Assembly (NCBI GenBank): GCA_023078685.1
Contig: JALGAS010000002.1
Coordinates: 4,154,001 to 4,218,000, forward strand
Origin: Neopestalotiopsis rosae
Lineage: Eukaryota; Ascomycota; Sordariomycetes; Amphisphaeriales; Sporocadaceae
DNA length: 64,000 nucleotides
Direction: 5' to 3'
The notes under the pieces were generated by a model that was not told the DNA's origin, searched no databases, and saw only the letters and a program-made list of their open reading frames with translations. This document shows positions 24,586 to 36,488 of this stretch, piece by piece. The position numbers were made by a program, and so were the translations under genes. Each line of letters begins with the position of its first letter. Position 1 is the stretch's first letter.

Positions 24586-26144
24586 GACTGCTGCTTATTT
24601 CCTCAGTCCTACTCTTAGTGTCGTGGATAGAAAGTCGTGTCGTTTGATCACAGACAGTGGCTTCCAGATGTGCTGGTTCACAGGAAAATGGTATAATCAA
24701 TTCTTGTGGTTTGGACAGAGTACTTCTCGCTCATCATGTGTGCGACCCCGATACTCAGAGACAACCTAGTATGAATTTACCAAGGTCAAACGTCCTTGCG
24801 TGACTTACACCCGGTTTGCGGGTTGCTCACGGACAAAGCCCAGGATACTCCGGAGCAGTTTGATTGCCGTACAAAGTAGGTGCACCTGTCGGTAACTAGA
24901 ATCACCGAACGTGATAGCCTCACATTTGTGTAAATAGACGGGGCTGACGGTATACGGGTGTCGTCGTCCCCTTGTCCGGCATTCCATTCCTTCGATTCTT
25001 GGGAGCTGCACCTAGACAATAAACTGGTGGTCGACCTTTAGAGCTGTCCTATAGTACTTGCTATAGCCAAGCAAGCTAGCCCCGCTGCGGGCTGCGGCTT
25101 ATGGATGACAGGGCCTCTAATACCTCTGGAGTTATTATAACTCCGTAGCGTTACTCGGCTCCCCACGAAGTTGATCGTCTACTCTAAAATGCATCGATTG
25201 AGATTTTACAGAGCTTCCTGATAGTATACCTTAAGACAGTGAAATCGCAGATGGACCGGTGCATTGTCAGCTGCGCGGCCTTGGTAGCTGCAAAAACCAA
25301 CGAAGCTTAATCCATCCGCTGTAATCCAGGTATTCCAGCGTATTATTGTAACGCGGAACTGCTTTGGGATACCAAAACAAGTGCGCAATGGCACAGATTC
25401 GGACGTTGCATGTTACAAACAATGCTAAGCGGTAGCTAGGCAGATCTTTAACCTTCACAGCATGTTGCACAGGTGCAATGTTATGGCAAGGAACACTAGC
25501 CATCGAACTAGTCACCAGCCCTTGCCTGGGTGAAATATTCCAATATTCGTGACACTAATGCTTTGGACCAAGTTGGGTCTCTATTTTAGTCATCGTTTGG
25601 CGATCATTACTTGTCAACAATAAATGCAATGGAGCCCATGTTGGTCATACCGAGTCATTGTAAAGATTCAGGATTCATCGCTTTGGTTCTTATGATTTGT
25701 GAATAGTAGCAGTGCAACCGCATGAAATGATCAGCGCAACTAGGTAGATACTCTGCGTGCCAATTCCCGAAATCGAGCGGCTCCTGTCAGCTAGAGTGGT
25801 ACTGTATGAGCAATCCGATTCACATGGACCTATTGCCTATCTGCTAGAGAACATGGACCAAATCACGAGTCAGTCCGTCAGGGGTGGTGTGGTATGGACC
25901 GATCCTGTGACGTGCAGCAAGTCAAAGTCTGAAACAATTGTGTTGTATTCTGCCCTTTATCAAGTTGTGGTTGCTGTGAAATTGTAATTCAATATTCGCA
26001 CCATACCAATCCCAAAAAATGCCCATGGTTTGCACCGTCTCCGAGTTGAGGTCTATCGAAATTTGGGTATAATGTATGTTGCGTATCGGAATAAGACAAC
26101 GCGAAAACTTCTACTCCACTTATATGCATATCTTTCACAAGCCA
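24586..26144. other. Intergenic region, ABC transporter promoter side
   Basis: About 1.56 kb between the transporter start and the 3' end of the AflR-like gene. It holds the transporter promoter. An ACTCCGTA octamer occurs at 25140-25147. No gene seen. Confidence 0.5.
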
Positions 26145-27503
26145 TCAAGGCTTGATCAGCTGTCTCGCTACTGCGGTAGAAAGATTTCGAAGTCGCTTGC
26201 GTAGATCGGCATCCAACTGGTGGAGTAGGGCAGGCATGAATGGAATGATGTTGCTCGCAAATGAACTCTCTTTTGAAAGGTCTTCCGTGACCACATGTGA
26301 TGTTGAGGAGTCGGAGAAAGTATCTTCTCCGGGCTTTTGTACGGCCATGTTCTGTAGTCGTAAAGAAAGCCCCCGGCACACATGCTGGACGAGACGCATT
26401 TCCCCTAGCACGGTATACGCGCCCTCTCGGCTGGGATCCTCGCTCACGACGTACCCGTAGTCCAGATCTCCCACAGACGGCTGTGGATTGATCGCGGTAA
26501 CGTCCAAGGTTGAATTATTGGACTTGTTAGAAAGCATTGTGGGGTCGCAAGCCGCTCTCTCGTAATGATCCATTATTCTGAGCAAAACAAGAGACAGCGT
26601 AATGAGCAGGAAGCTATCCTGTGAGCAGGAGCACGCTAAGATGTTGGTAATGGCCTCGATGGCATTCTGATTGAAGACAACCACCGAGTTAATCGAGCGA
26701 CATGAATGCGTTGTCTGGATTCCATCTCGATTGGATGTCGCTGCATGACTCGGTGAGGCGCTTGAGCAGAAATGCCCCAAAAGCTCATGAGCATGTGCGT
26801 GGCAACCGCAGTGAAGCTCTGGTGGCTTGCTCAAAAGGTTTGGTTCCTTGAGTTTAGGACTGGGCGTCGGGCCTGAGGCAGATGGCATTGACTGATAGGT
26901 CAACGGTGGTTGTACATGGCTGATGGTGTTATTTATAAAAGTACCGTCGAGTATTGGTGCCGAGTCATTATTGTCAAAAGAGTAATTCATGGTCCAGTCA
27001 GAAAGACTTGATCCGATTGACCCTATCCGACTGTGGTCGTCTGATAGCTCTGCGATGTGAAAAGGTGACGGCGAAGTCAGAAAATCTGGCATTCCCAGAT
27101 CCATTTCCGCAGGCGTCATAAGCCCGTACGGCTCGGAACCTATGTCTGGACTGGAGCTACCGTTTGGTATATTCTCGCCATATTGTTGGTCTGGAGTTTG
27201 TGCGGCCTTGTCTATCCTCAGCGCTTCGGGCGCAATTGTAGTGGGCGGCGTTGGCGCCTGTGCAGGCTCGGTATCCCGTGGGGTGTCTTTCTTGTTGAAA
27301 GTCCTCCGGCCGGTTCGCCGAGTTGCTAAATACTCGCAGTTCCGGCCGCGCCTGGTACATCGAGCACAACTTGGTTTCTCTTTGGAGCATCTCAACTTTG
27401 CAGCCGCACAAGCCTCGCAGCTGTCTCTCAATTTCGGTGTGGAGTTCTTGGTGACAGTCGTACGCCGCCGGGAATCACCGGGTGGCGATGTCGGTGTAGC
27501 CAT
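26145..27503 (-). CDS. AflR-like Zn2Cys6 transcription factor, 452 aa
   Basis: Single exon. The N-terminal binuclear zinc cluster is complete: CxxC-x6-C-x6-CxxC-x6-C with cysteines at 29, 32, 39, 46, 49 and 56, in a basic setting (RDSCEACAAAKLRCSKEKPS). The sequence just after it (ATRRTGRR) and a C-terminal block with HCGCHAHAHELLGHF, NAIEAITNILACSC and LLHQLDADLRKRL match the AflR/aflatoxin-regulator family, which controls polyketide clusters. The linker is Ser/Pro-rich. It lies inside the cluster between the transporter and the first SDR and is the best candidate pathway-specific activator. AflR itself recognises TCG-N5-CGA sites; see the findings for two such sites. Confidence 0.88.
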   Translation of the reverse strand: MATPTSPPGDSRRRTTVTKNSTPKLRDSCEACAAAKLRCSKEKPSCARCTRRGRNCEYLATRRTGRRTFNKKDTPRDTEPAQAPTPPTTIAPEALRIDKAAQTPDQQYGENIPNGSSSPDIGSEPYGLMTPAEMDLGMPDFLTSPSPFHIAELSDDHSRIGSIGSSLSDWTMNYSFDNNDSAPILDGTFINNTISHVQPPLTYQSMPSASGPTPSPKLKEPNLLSKPPELHCGCHAHAHELLGHFCSSASPSHAATSNRDGIQTTHSCRSINSVVVFNQNAIEAITNILACSCSQDSFLLITLSLVLLRIMDHYERAACDPTMLSNKSNNSTLDVTAINPQPSVGDLDYGYVVSEDPSREGAYTVLGEMRLVQHVCRGLSLRLQNMAVQKPGEDTFSDSSTSHVVTEDLSKESSFASNIIPFMPALLHQLDADLRKRLRNLSTAVARQLIKP

Positions 27504-29169
27504 CTGATGATACTGGATGTAAGATAAAATGATGTTGATTTACGCCAAAATTGTTGCAGTGGTCTAAACGTAATAGGAGCTTGTGATATAGATGTCAGAT
27601 CGGGTAGGCAGATACAATTCGACTCAACCATATAAGCAAGCCCGTTGGGCTTGATCCGCGTTCACGAACAGGTGTTTTATATTTGCGCCCATGGACAAAT
27701 GCTAAAACGATCCTGCAGAGACTCCGGTGAAAGGTTTGGCCAAATCCTTCGGTCGTAAGCGATCCTACCGTCGGCCTCTAGTTATAGTACAAATTTCGGC
27801 AATAAACACGCGATCGCGTTGATTAAGGCTGGAGCAGGACAAAAGGGCAAAGTGAATGGTGGTGAGACAATTGCACAGCAAAAAGTTCAATTCTTGCATC
27901 ACAGCCTTATTTAAAAGATTCTGGCTCTGAGGCAATGACTTCTCGATCTCTTTGGGCCCTCTGTATTTTCTGTGGCTCATGCTTGAGCTGATTCTATGAA
28001 TCTACCTAGTTCTCATGTCTTGAGCCTACAACTCTTCACTATGCACTCATGGAATGGAAATAGGTGAGCCTGCTGAGAAGTTTAGGCTGGGAACATCCAG
28101 CCCCGCCCCCGCGCTGTTACAAGCTGCTGTCAGAATGGACAGCCCTGTACGAGCGCCGCCTGCTTACGCCGTAGGCACGGAATAACTAACAAACGATTGA
28201 GAGCTAAAAGCACTGATATACTGTCAATCGCTAAAAATAAGATGGCCGCTATGTCACTAGCTGTCGACAAGACGTCAGCATGGGAGGGTTCATGAAACGG
28301 ACTTATATTTCTCCAACCTTTTTGCCCGTTGCTTACATTAACGGGGTATAGCGCAGTGCAATCAGAGGGCCCTTGCCAGAAGTCGTGATTGGTCGTCGCT
28401 ATAATGATTCCGGCCCCCTGTTGCACGTCGCTCAATGGATCCCATTACCGACCCTCACGGGCGCGGCGTCTTATCACGAAGTACGAGATTCACCATGTTC
28501 GGAATGTGCCTGCTATTTCGCCGCACCGCTCACGGACGCAACTACACTTTAGGCTATCTAGATCGATCCCTAGCTTCAGAAACATTATTCTACGACTTTA
28601 GATCCAGACCAATGATATATTACTGCAGGTCTCAATATTTAGATTGTATCAATTTTGATGACCGTGTCGTCAGGGAAGGTAATTCAGTTTCTTTGGGTGT
28701 TACACTGATCAAGAGACTCACAGCTAGGGAACCTTTCTAGCATAGTCTAAAAGCAGGAGCTCCGCACCTACCGTACAGCTAATGCAGATAGTAATCCCTT
28801 GCAACCAGAAGTTGGTGCTTTCGTGTTAACGGAACTTCTCCTGTAATTCCCAGAAACCCGCATAACAAGAACATCTCCGCGATCAGAACGTCATCATTGT
28901 ACTCTGAAAATTTCCAATCTATTCTGCCTGTCAGATTCACGGACCGAGTTCAAACCATCTCTTCATCCTTATGTATGACTGTGACAAAAGTGATTCATTC
29001 TAGAAATATCTAGGAAGCAAAATGGTATTGTATCTAATTTCGCGTGTCGTCTTTGTAAGAATATTCAGTGTCTATAGGGAATAAGAATCCAGGCATCGCT
29101 CATGATTAGGGTATTTTGTCAGTTACCCAACAATTCTCCATGTCAACTCTCACCACTGCTTTTTTGCCT
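27504..29169. promoter_or_regulatory. Promoter side of the AflR-like gene and 3' side of SDR
   Basis: About 1.67 kb. It contains a 12-bp perfect palindrome ACGCGATCGCGT at 27808-27819, roughly 305 bp upstream of the regulator start. Otherwise AT-rich with no coding signal. Confidence 0.45.
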
Positions 29170-30268
29170 TTACGCCTTGACCGGCCATACAGCACCAGCA
29201 GGCCCGAGTTCCTTCATCGTCTCGTCCACCAATCTAGTTCCAAGCGACTTTCCCTCTTCCTTGTACCAAAGCAGTGGGAATCTACGATTATAGTGTATTT
29301 AGCAAGAATCCTTTCATACAAAAAGATGAAAAAGCATGGGGAAACCTCAAGGAAAAGAAAACTTACGGCTTGATGGCCCAGTCACTAACAAAGGCACCGT
29401 GGCTTTCGGCACCCCGGGTTAGCGCCGCATCCAGGTAAACAGATGCGCCCACTTCGGGCGTACGCGCCAAAAAGTGCTGGGCAACGCCAAAGATCTTGCG
29501 GGCAATGAGGGGTCCGTCGTGACCGAGAGACGTGCCCTTGGTCATGCCCGGGTTGGCCAGGTTGACAAGGACGTCGGCGGGGTTTACGAGCTCGGCCAGC
29601 TTGGCGACGAGGATCATGAGGAGGAGCTTGGAGCTGGCGTAGGTGGCCATGGAGCTAAACGTCTTGGGGTCGTCAAACTGCGACAGGATGGGCCCCGTCG
29701 GCTTCAGGTTGCTGCCGTTGTAGGCCAGGTCGGAGCCGACAATAGTGAGTACTGGGGGTTTCGGGGAGGACGCCTTCTTGGCTTGGAGCACAGGGACGAG
29801 AAGCAGGGTGAGGAGGGCTGTGGATAGGTAATTGACCTGGAGGGTGTTTTCGTGGCCGGTCTGCTTGTTGGTCGCGAAGCTGGACGTCATGAGGCCGGCG
29901 TTGAGAATGGCTATGTCGATGCGCGACAGCGAGCTGTTGCACTTTTCGGCGAAGCTGCGGATAGAGTCGTAGGACTCCATGTCCAGGATCCACACTGAGA
30001 TGTCGGCGTCGGGGTGGGCCTTGCGGAGCTCGCTGGCCGCGGCGTCGCCCTTGGCTTGGGTGCGCACCGCCATAATCAGGTGGGAAAGACCGAGCTTGAG
30101 CATCTGCTGGCATGCTGAGAGGCCGAGGCCGACATTGCTGCCAGTGACGATGGCGGTCTGCCCAGTGAGGGACAGAGCCGGTAGAGGTTTTTGGGCTGTC
30201 TTTTGTCGCTTGAGGAAACCTTTAAAGGTGCCCTCAAAGGCAGCCTCCTGTTCCAGAATGGACACCAT
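29170..30268 (-). CDS. Short-chain dehydrogenase/reductase, retinol-dehydrogenase-like, 337 aa
   Basis: Exon 1 is 30268-29367 and exon 2 is 29281-29170; the 85-bp intron hides in what looks like a stop (…DWAIKP then TAA inside the donor GTAAGT). The cofactor motif is TGSNVGLG, followed by the structural NAG (ILNAG), the catalytic Ser in TIVGSDLAY and YASSK as the Tyr/Lys pair. The spliced tail (FPLLWYKEEGKSLGTRLVDE...) supplies the C-terminal helix seen in this group. It should be an NAD(P)H-dependent carbonyl reductase or alcohol dehydrogenase in the cytosol. In salicylaldehyde-type clusters, SDRs of this sort act on the PKS-bound or released chain; the exact step cannot be read from sequence. 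Confidence 0.88.
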
Positions 30269-31359
30269 GGCTAATGTGGTTCCTTTTTTTCAGGCAGCTC
30301 AAACCTTGGTGAGTGGGCAGAGTCTTGTATATTCGATATTGATCGCGGGGCACACGTATGAGAAAAGGTATGCAAAGCCGCAGGGAATTAAATGAGGGAT
30401 TGAAAGTTCGATTATCTAGTTTATGAGCTTTGCGTAATAGCATCAATAATGCAAATGCCAGAACAAAGGAATTGAGGTTATGTGGCTCAACTATAAATAG
30501 GTGACTATAGAATTCATTGCTAGCGCACGGAAATGGCAATCGCACGGCAATACTCAATGTTTTGGATAACTCCGCGCCGAACGCTAAGCCCTGAGACCCC
30601 ATCCGGGCTGCCACCTGGGTACCGACTCCGTAGACAGAGAACACGCAGCACCTTGATTAGCTGAGCAGTTCCTTGGCAAGGGCAAGAAAGTGCATGGGGT
30701 ATCGGTGTAAAGTAATCGCATTGCCAAGGGTCCTGCTGACAAGGCACTCCGGGTCTCCTCCTATCCGTAACATGCAGCCACTGTAAGCGACTTAGTCTGA
30801 GGCGTTCAACGACATTTCAGCGTTCCCCAATCACCGCAGGATTGATCGGCGCGGCACGCCTTGACAGGGGTCAGTAGAGCTGACAGATCCACGACCAGGG
30901 GCCTTGTCCCTTGCTTTTGGCATACACATTCCCCAGCCTAGAAGATGATAGTTTACTTGGTGTATCACTTCGCGTGTACGGCTGCCATTGTACTAGATGG
31001 CCAAGAACGGGGATACTAGAGTCATTCCCGACAATTGTTGGTACGCATACGCTTCAGACCATATTTACAGGTATTATCATATGTGTTGTAACAACGGCAC
31101 CCTTTTTGGCAGTTAGGGATGCATAGATATACCCACCCTTCCTATAGCCTTCGTGGCCCAATGGCAACCAGAAATGCTATAATCCTGCAAGTTAGGCTCC
31201 TGAGCTTGCATACGCTGCCGTCGGTTGAGTCCGTCACGATACGTTTACCATCTGCACCGTCCCATTGAACAGCCAGCAAGTAGTTGCATATGCAGAATAA
31301 TTCATAGTCTATACAGTGTCTGTTTATCTAGTGCATCGCTACATGAGGCAAGGTACAAT
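30269..31359. other. Intergenic region between SDR and first cupin
   Basis: It contains the SDR promoter. An ACTCCGTA octamer lies at 30625-30632. A weak tRNA-like box A/box B pair at 31154-31232 was considered and rejected as a gene. No ORF is supported. Confidence 0.45.
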
Positions 31360-32104
31360 CTAGTTCTTGTTGATACCCTCGCCATCCTCGTACTTGGCGT
31401 ACTCCTTGATCAGCTCGCCAACGTCAAACTCAAGGGCCTTGCCATTGACGATGATGGGCTTGACGTCAAGCATGAAGAAGAGGATGCGGGCGGGCTTGTC
31501 GTTGGACACGTTGCGCCACTTGTGCATGGCGCCGCGGTTGATGGACACGTCGCCGGGGCGCAGGATGCGCGCCTCGCCGCCGCCCAGGCTGAGCTCGATC
31601 TCGCCCTCGCAGACGGTCGCGATGCCGAGCGTGAGCGCGCGGTGCATGCCGGACGCGGCGCCCGGGGTGAAGTCAATCATGCGGACGACGCAGCCTTCGG
31701 GGACGTGGAGAGAGGGCTGCAATAAAAACGTGTCAACTCGAATGCTTTCGGGGATAAAGAGCTTTATTGCTCAACTGACCTTGTTCTTGGCGGCGAATTC
31801 CAGATCTGCGTTGTCGGTGAGCTCGACGGGGTTGCCCTTGGCGCTGTAGAAGATGTTCTGAGCACCCAAACCGCCGACCATGATGTCCTTGTGGTCACCA
31901 TTATCCGTCTAGAGAGACAGTGTTAGATGACAAGATAATCTACGATCTGCAAGTTTGTGGTCAACTCATACTGACCTGCAGAAAAACGGCTTCTCCTTCA
32001 CTGTTGTGCCCAGTGATGTAGCGGCTAGGCTCACGCAGACCCGGGGCTGGGAATCCGGTGCATAGCTCTACATTGGACGATGTCGTAGAAGCTGAGGTAG
32101 ACAT
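31360..32104 (-). CDS. Cupin-domain protein A, 204 aa, with incomplete metal site
   Basis: Three exons: 32104-31976, 31908-31780 and 31716-31360. The two introns fall exactly between codons, and the first two exons are both 129 bp. The product is a single-domain cupin: N-terminal SRYITGHNSEGEAVFL, then the barrel FTPGAASGMHRALTLGIATVCEGEIEL, and PGDVSINRGAMHKWRN as second cupin motif. The first motif has only one His (GMHRA) rather than HxH, and where cupin B has SLDYAIV this protein has TLGIATV. It may bind metal weakly or not at all. Cupins of this family recur in HR-PKS salicylaldehyde clusters, where they are thought to assist cyclisation or dehydration. It is paralogous to the cupin at 41384-42170. 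Confidence 0.88.
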
Positions 32105-32972
32105 ATTGCAATATCGGCGACTTGTGCACAAGGAATGATTTGGAAAATCTTAGAGGGAATTGATGATCGGGTGTGATTACAGGAAAATAAGAAGGAACCC
32201 AAGGCAGCAAGAACCTTGATTATTATATGTGAAAAAGTACAGAGCGTTACCCTGGACGATTCGCAACAGTGCTGGCTAAATAATGCATTTTCACGAAATC
32301 ATGCACATTAGAAAGAGCAGTGGTCACGATTCTGCGATTCCGGAGTATTCTTTCTTTGGTATACCTACTTACACAACTGCTCTCAGCAGGCGGATGAGCA
32401 GGGGGTCCGGAGAAATAGTAGTCACGCAGCACGGGAATCCCAATCAGCCACGGGTGGTGGTGGGACTAGGTCGCCCAACACTATAGTTGGCTTGCGGCAA
32501 GGATATTGCGCAAAGTGACTGCACTACGATCACAAAGAAAAGCATCCCGGAAACAAAAATTTGGGACTCAAAATTTGATAATACTCATTCGAGATCATGA
32601 GATGAATGGTTGAATTCATCACTGAATTGGCAATGATAGTGGTCAAGGTTGTGTACTCTGTAGAAGCATGCCTTTTTATGGTTTCCCGATCAGGGAGTTT
32701 TAGCTAGCCAATATACGGCTTGATAGGCCACGAGCTGGCGTTTTGATGCGCTGGTCTCGCCTATTCCGAATCCAATGTGTCTAAGCTTCACGTGTCGATC
32801 ACTCAAAGTGCTCGTCGAGACTTTTCAGGACCTGTTCAACGGACCTTGAGAACAATGCTGGTTGAAGTTTCTGACAAACATTTCACCCACGACCATAATC
32901 TATATCTATCAATGAAAATGTATATTCTTGTTCTGTTTTTTGTAGATTACCGATTTATTCCCAACCGCCGAA
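32105..32972. other. Intergenic region upstream of cupin A
   Basis: About 870 bp, AT-rich, with the cupin A promoter and the 3' region of the next cupin. No gene seen. Confidence 0.45.
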
Positions 32973-33785
32973 TTACTCACTCCTAGGCTTGACGCTATAC
33001 TCAGGATATGCCGGCTTGTAACTTGATCAATCCATCATGTCAGTCATCAGTCCGAACATTGATATGCAGCAGGATCACATCAAATAATTACTTACCCCAA
33101 AAACTTCTGCGCGACCCAGCGCGCCGTAACGTGGTTCGCCGCAATTAGCATCCACAGAGGCAGCCAAAACGGCGGCGTGCCCAGCGTCGACGCCTCGTAG
33201 GAGAAGAGCGCAAGCTGAAAGATGGACGGCTCCAGCCCTTCCCTGTGGCAATCGGCCATGTAGCCCTGGAGGTTGCGAAGGAAATTCTCGTCGAGCACAT
33301 TATCCAGACCGGCGTCGCGCGGGTCCGCCCAGCCGTGGAAGACGAGGGACTCGGTCGACGACTCATCGGACCAGAAGCGGTGGCGGGTTCCGGCCTTGAT
33401 ACACAGCACACCATCGTCTTTGGTGAGCTTGTGAATCTTTTCGTTGAGACTGGCCGTCAGGATGCCTGATTCCACTTTGAAGTACTCATCTTGGGCAAGA
33501 TGGATGTGGCTGGGAAAATAGTAAGAGTTAAGAGCCGTGGATTCTAACCTGTCATGTCCCCAAGACACCATGACAGAAGCGTGCTTACAGTGGTGGGCCT
33601 GACTTGCCGGCCTTGACCAGCGGATTTTCTATGAAATGCGTCTCCCTGAGACCCCAGGTTCCGTCTTTTTCGGTGAGAATGTCAAATCTTGCGGCGTTGC
33701 CGGCTGTGACAAAGGAGGACTGAGTGGAAATATTTGTGCGGCGTTTAGGCCTCGGCGAGAGCCATTCTTGCCAAGCCCACGTCAT
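32973..33785 (-). CDS. Cupin-domain protein C with intact HxH metal motif, 219 aa
   Basis: Exons: 33785-33589, 33509-33096 and 33021-32973. Both outer splices are required: the first gives SGPP/LHIHLAQDEYF, the last replaces an early stop (KFLG) with GYKPAYPEYSVKPRSE. The cupin core has HIHLAQDEYFKVESG, where HxH-x4-E supplies three metal ligands, and KAGTRHRFW, which gives the fourth His. The C-terminal half is hydrophobic (FWLPLWMLIAANHV), suggesting a membrane-associated helix. It shows no close resemblance to cupins A and B in the cluster. Possible roles are an isomerase, a dioxygenase or a cyclisation helper; I cannot choose. A TCG-N5-CGA site lies about 90 bp upstream. Confidence 0.82.
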
Positions 33786-34484
33786 TTGAACAAAATTCTA
33801 TAAAAAGTGAATTCTCACAAAATGTGCAAATGAAGTATTGCCAATCGGCCTTTAGAATTGCTACTCAAAAAATGATCGAAAAGCGAGTAACCGTAAATGA
33901 CACTTCAGATTTCCAACGTAAGACGCGTGCTTTGTAGGTATTATACTATTCGTGCCTGCAGCCCACATTTATAGAAGGATCATAAGCTTACCTACCCACT
34001 AAATTTAGGGCGGCCGCCAGTATAATGGGCTTCGGCCCGGACTTTCTTTGAAGTAACAAACAAAGCTCAGGGACTCATGCTCGTCTTCCTGCCACTCGAA
34101 GACGGAGTGAATCATTAGTTTTCAAGGCTTCAAAATGGCACGATATTAACACGATCATCGTATGTTCTCAAAAGAATGAAAGTAATTTCGCCACTGAGTG
34201 GTTCACAGTGCTAATGTATCGCAAGTTCCGCTCCATCGTCCTTTTGCTCTGAGATAATCTCTCCTGACAGGATCAACCAGATTCGAGGTACTCATTTTAA
34301 CGACATCGAAACGTCGTTGACCCACCACATCATCAAAGTTTGGCCGAACTATGCACGAGCTTCTCAGAATACGTCCAGGAGATATGGGAAACAATGACTG
34401 ATCTATCAACAAACTTTCTACCGTAGCTCTAACCTCGGTGATACTTGTTATAACTTTGATCTTGCTTTCTCGTGTAACCAGTGC
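33786..34484. promoter_or_regulatory. Promoter side of cupin C
   Basis: About 700 bp holding the cupin C promoter and the 3' UTR of the MBOAT gene. AT-rich, no gene. Confidence 0.45.
33876..33886. promoter_or_regulatory. Candidate AflR-type site TCGAAAAGCGA
   Basis: It matches TCG-N5-CGA exactly and lies 91 bp upstream of the cupin C start. About 15 such matches are expected by chance in 64 kb, so this is only suggestive. Confidence 0.3.
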
Positions 34485-35797
34485 CTACTCTGAAAGAGCT
34501 GCAAACAACCAACGAAATACTGAGAAGGGCATCGACGTGTCCCAAGTCTTTGTCATGTGCCTAGCCGTTGGGAAATACCAGTACGGGCCAATGAAAATCA
34601 TCCACAACAGGACCCAAAGATAACCAAGGGCATATTCCAGGCGGTGGGGAAGCTTCAAGCTGGAGCGTCTGTACAGCTCCATGCCTGCATCCTCAATCAT
34701 GATACCGGCAGCTTGCGCGGTGAAGAAGACAAATTGACCACTCTCGCTGACCGATATACCCGTGGCGATTTCTCCCATGTGGTGAATAAACCCGCTGAGC
34801 GCGAAGGCCAACAAGAGCCTCGAGTAGCGTGATAGGAGCGTCCCTCGTCGTAGCTGGAAAATGTGATCGATGATATAATCCGCAGGGCCACTGACGGGCT
34901 TCCGTAGGCATTGATGGTAGAATTTGCTATTAACAATGTCAGCCATTAGGGACAACTGGGCAAATAAGAACAATGGGGAATTTGAATTCACCCCCAGTAT
35001 TGACGAATCGAATAAGCATTCTTGATCGATCCAAAGAGCGGCGGACACTCGGACGGTTCACTGAGACCAGTGAGCACCACCACCAGACAAATCAGATTGT
35101 AAAATAGTAAAACCCCCGCGATCGGCGTCATGAGGAAAAGGGGCGTCCCCACGGCCCTGTAGGCGAGTTCGGCGGCCGTAACGTCCGACACCCGGGTGAG
35201 CAGCCCCTCCTTGCCCGGCATGATCATGTCGGCATCGGGAGGCGATCCCGAGGTGTAGAAATCCATGACCAGGACCGCTAGGACGATACCGAGCAGGCTC
35301 TGCAGTGCCGAGCGCAGGCGTGTCGGGGTCGTCGTCGTCCTGGGCTTGGGCAGGTCCTTGATCTCCCACTTGGTGCCTATGCGGCGCCATTTACACAGCA
35401 ATGAAACACATGCGCGGAATCTGCTGACAATGTTTGAGTCGTCTTTGGAATTGGTGCCGACGACATCTGCTCCAGTGGCTTTGGTGATGATAAGGAGGTC
35501 GGTTGCGTGTAAGAAGGTGATCCATGCGGCGTCGACAAACATGCTGCGGAGACCCAGATTTGTGTACCAGGCGACGAGACTATGTTGCCAGGCCCAGGTC
35601 AAGGCGGCCAGGAGTGCAACGGCTGCGAAACGAGTCGAGGTATCGCGCGTCCAGAGAATGCTTGATGCAAAAACGGTTGCAAATGCAACCGTTTGCGCAG
35701 CGGTCACAAATGGGCTTGGCTCGATATTGCCGAAGAGTAACGTCTCCCGAAAATCCCGGTGACGGATATCAAAACCATGTTGTTGTGATTGGTTCAT
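34485..35797 (-). CDS. Wax-synthase/MBOAT-family membrane acyltransferase, 415 aa
   Basis: Exon 1 is 35797-34992 and exon 2 is 34926-34485; the intron (65 bp) splits the family block RQYWG/KFYHQCLRKPV, close to the RxFWxxxWHQ pattern of wax-synthase-domain proteins. Several membrane helices are visible (TAAQTVAFATVFASSILW, LRSALQSLLGIVLAVLVM, GVLLFYNLICLVVVLTGL, and the long C-terminal one). The conserved His of MBOAT enzymes is likely in LSGFIHHMGEIA. Fungal relatives include acetyltransferases of metabolite clusters, such as the trichothecene C-4 acetyltransferase Tri7 family. The start at 35797 (MNQSQQHGF) is preferred; an in-frame ATG at 35911 would add 38 polar residues. Inferred role: O-acylation (probably acetylation) of a hydroxyl on the cluster product. 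Confidence 0.82.
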
Positions 35798-36488
35798 TGG
35801 GAGCTCTGGAAGATGAACGAGATGAGAAGAAAGGATTGCTATGTCATTAATTATTTTCGATTTTTGTTTTGCTCCCTCCCGTACTGTCATCAATCTGGGA
35901 AGGTCAATCAAGATTGCGGTGCAAGTGTCAGAATGTATGTATATATATCAACATTTCAACTGATGGAATAGAAGATATTGCAAAGCAAAAGTCCAATCTT
36001 GTTCAATCGGCTTTGAAAGTTGCGCGTCCGTGCGAAGAGGCGCAGCTAATTATAGTACGCTGAATTATTTACTCCGTAGTCGCGGAGGATACGCGGCCAT
36101 AGAAGTTAGGATGCGCTAGTAAGAGGGCTAATTGTGTCAGCAAACACCATTATTTGTCGTGTGAGACATTGCATAATTGCCTGATTGCAATTCAAGTTCG
36201 CGAATTTGTAAATAGAGATAGCGTAAATACAGGATAATCAAGCTGTAAAAGAACTGTGGTGCATTCCGTTTTGTTAGTTCTAATGGTATAATGCCCTGGT
36301 TCGCAGCCTCGGCCGTCTTCGTTTGGTTTATGATAGGGTCATCAAACGACTCAAAACGGTATCAAAGTAGTGAATGAATATAAATATGACTATCCAGAGA
36401 TGATCTAATTCTAAAGATAAAATCCAAAAAATGAGCCCCTTCTTCTTCACCATTTCAGTACATGACATTCATAGCCTAATCTAGACGC
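35798..36488. other. Intergenic region between MBOAT and FAD oxidase
   Basis: It contains the MBOAT promoter and the 3' UTR of the FAD oxidase. An ACTCCGTA octamer lies at 36071-36078. No gene. Confidence 0.45.

Noticed and set aside
31154..31232. Box A (TGGCCCAATGG) and a box B-like GGTTGAGTCC, resembling a tRNA-Arg
   Set aside because: Box B lacks one consensus base, the acceptor arms do not pair and the T-stem has a mismatch, so it is not called as a tRNA.
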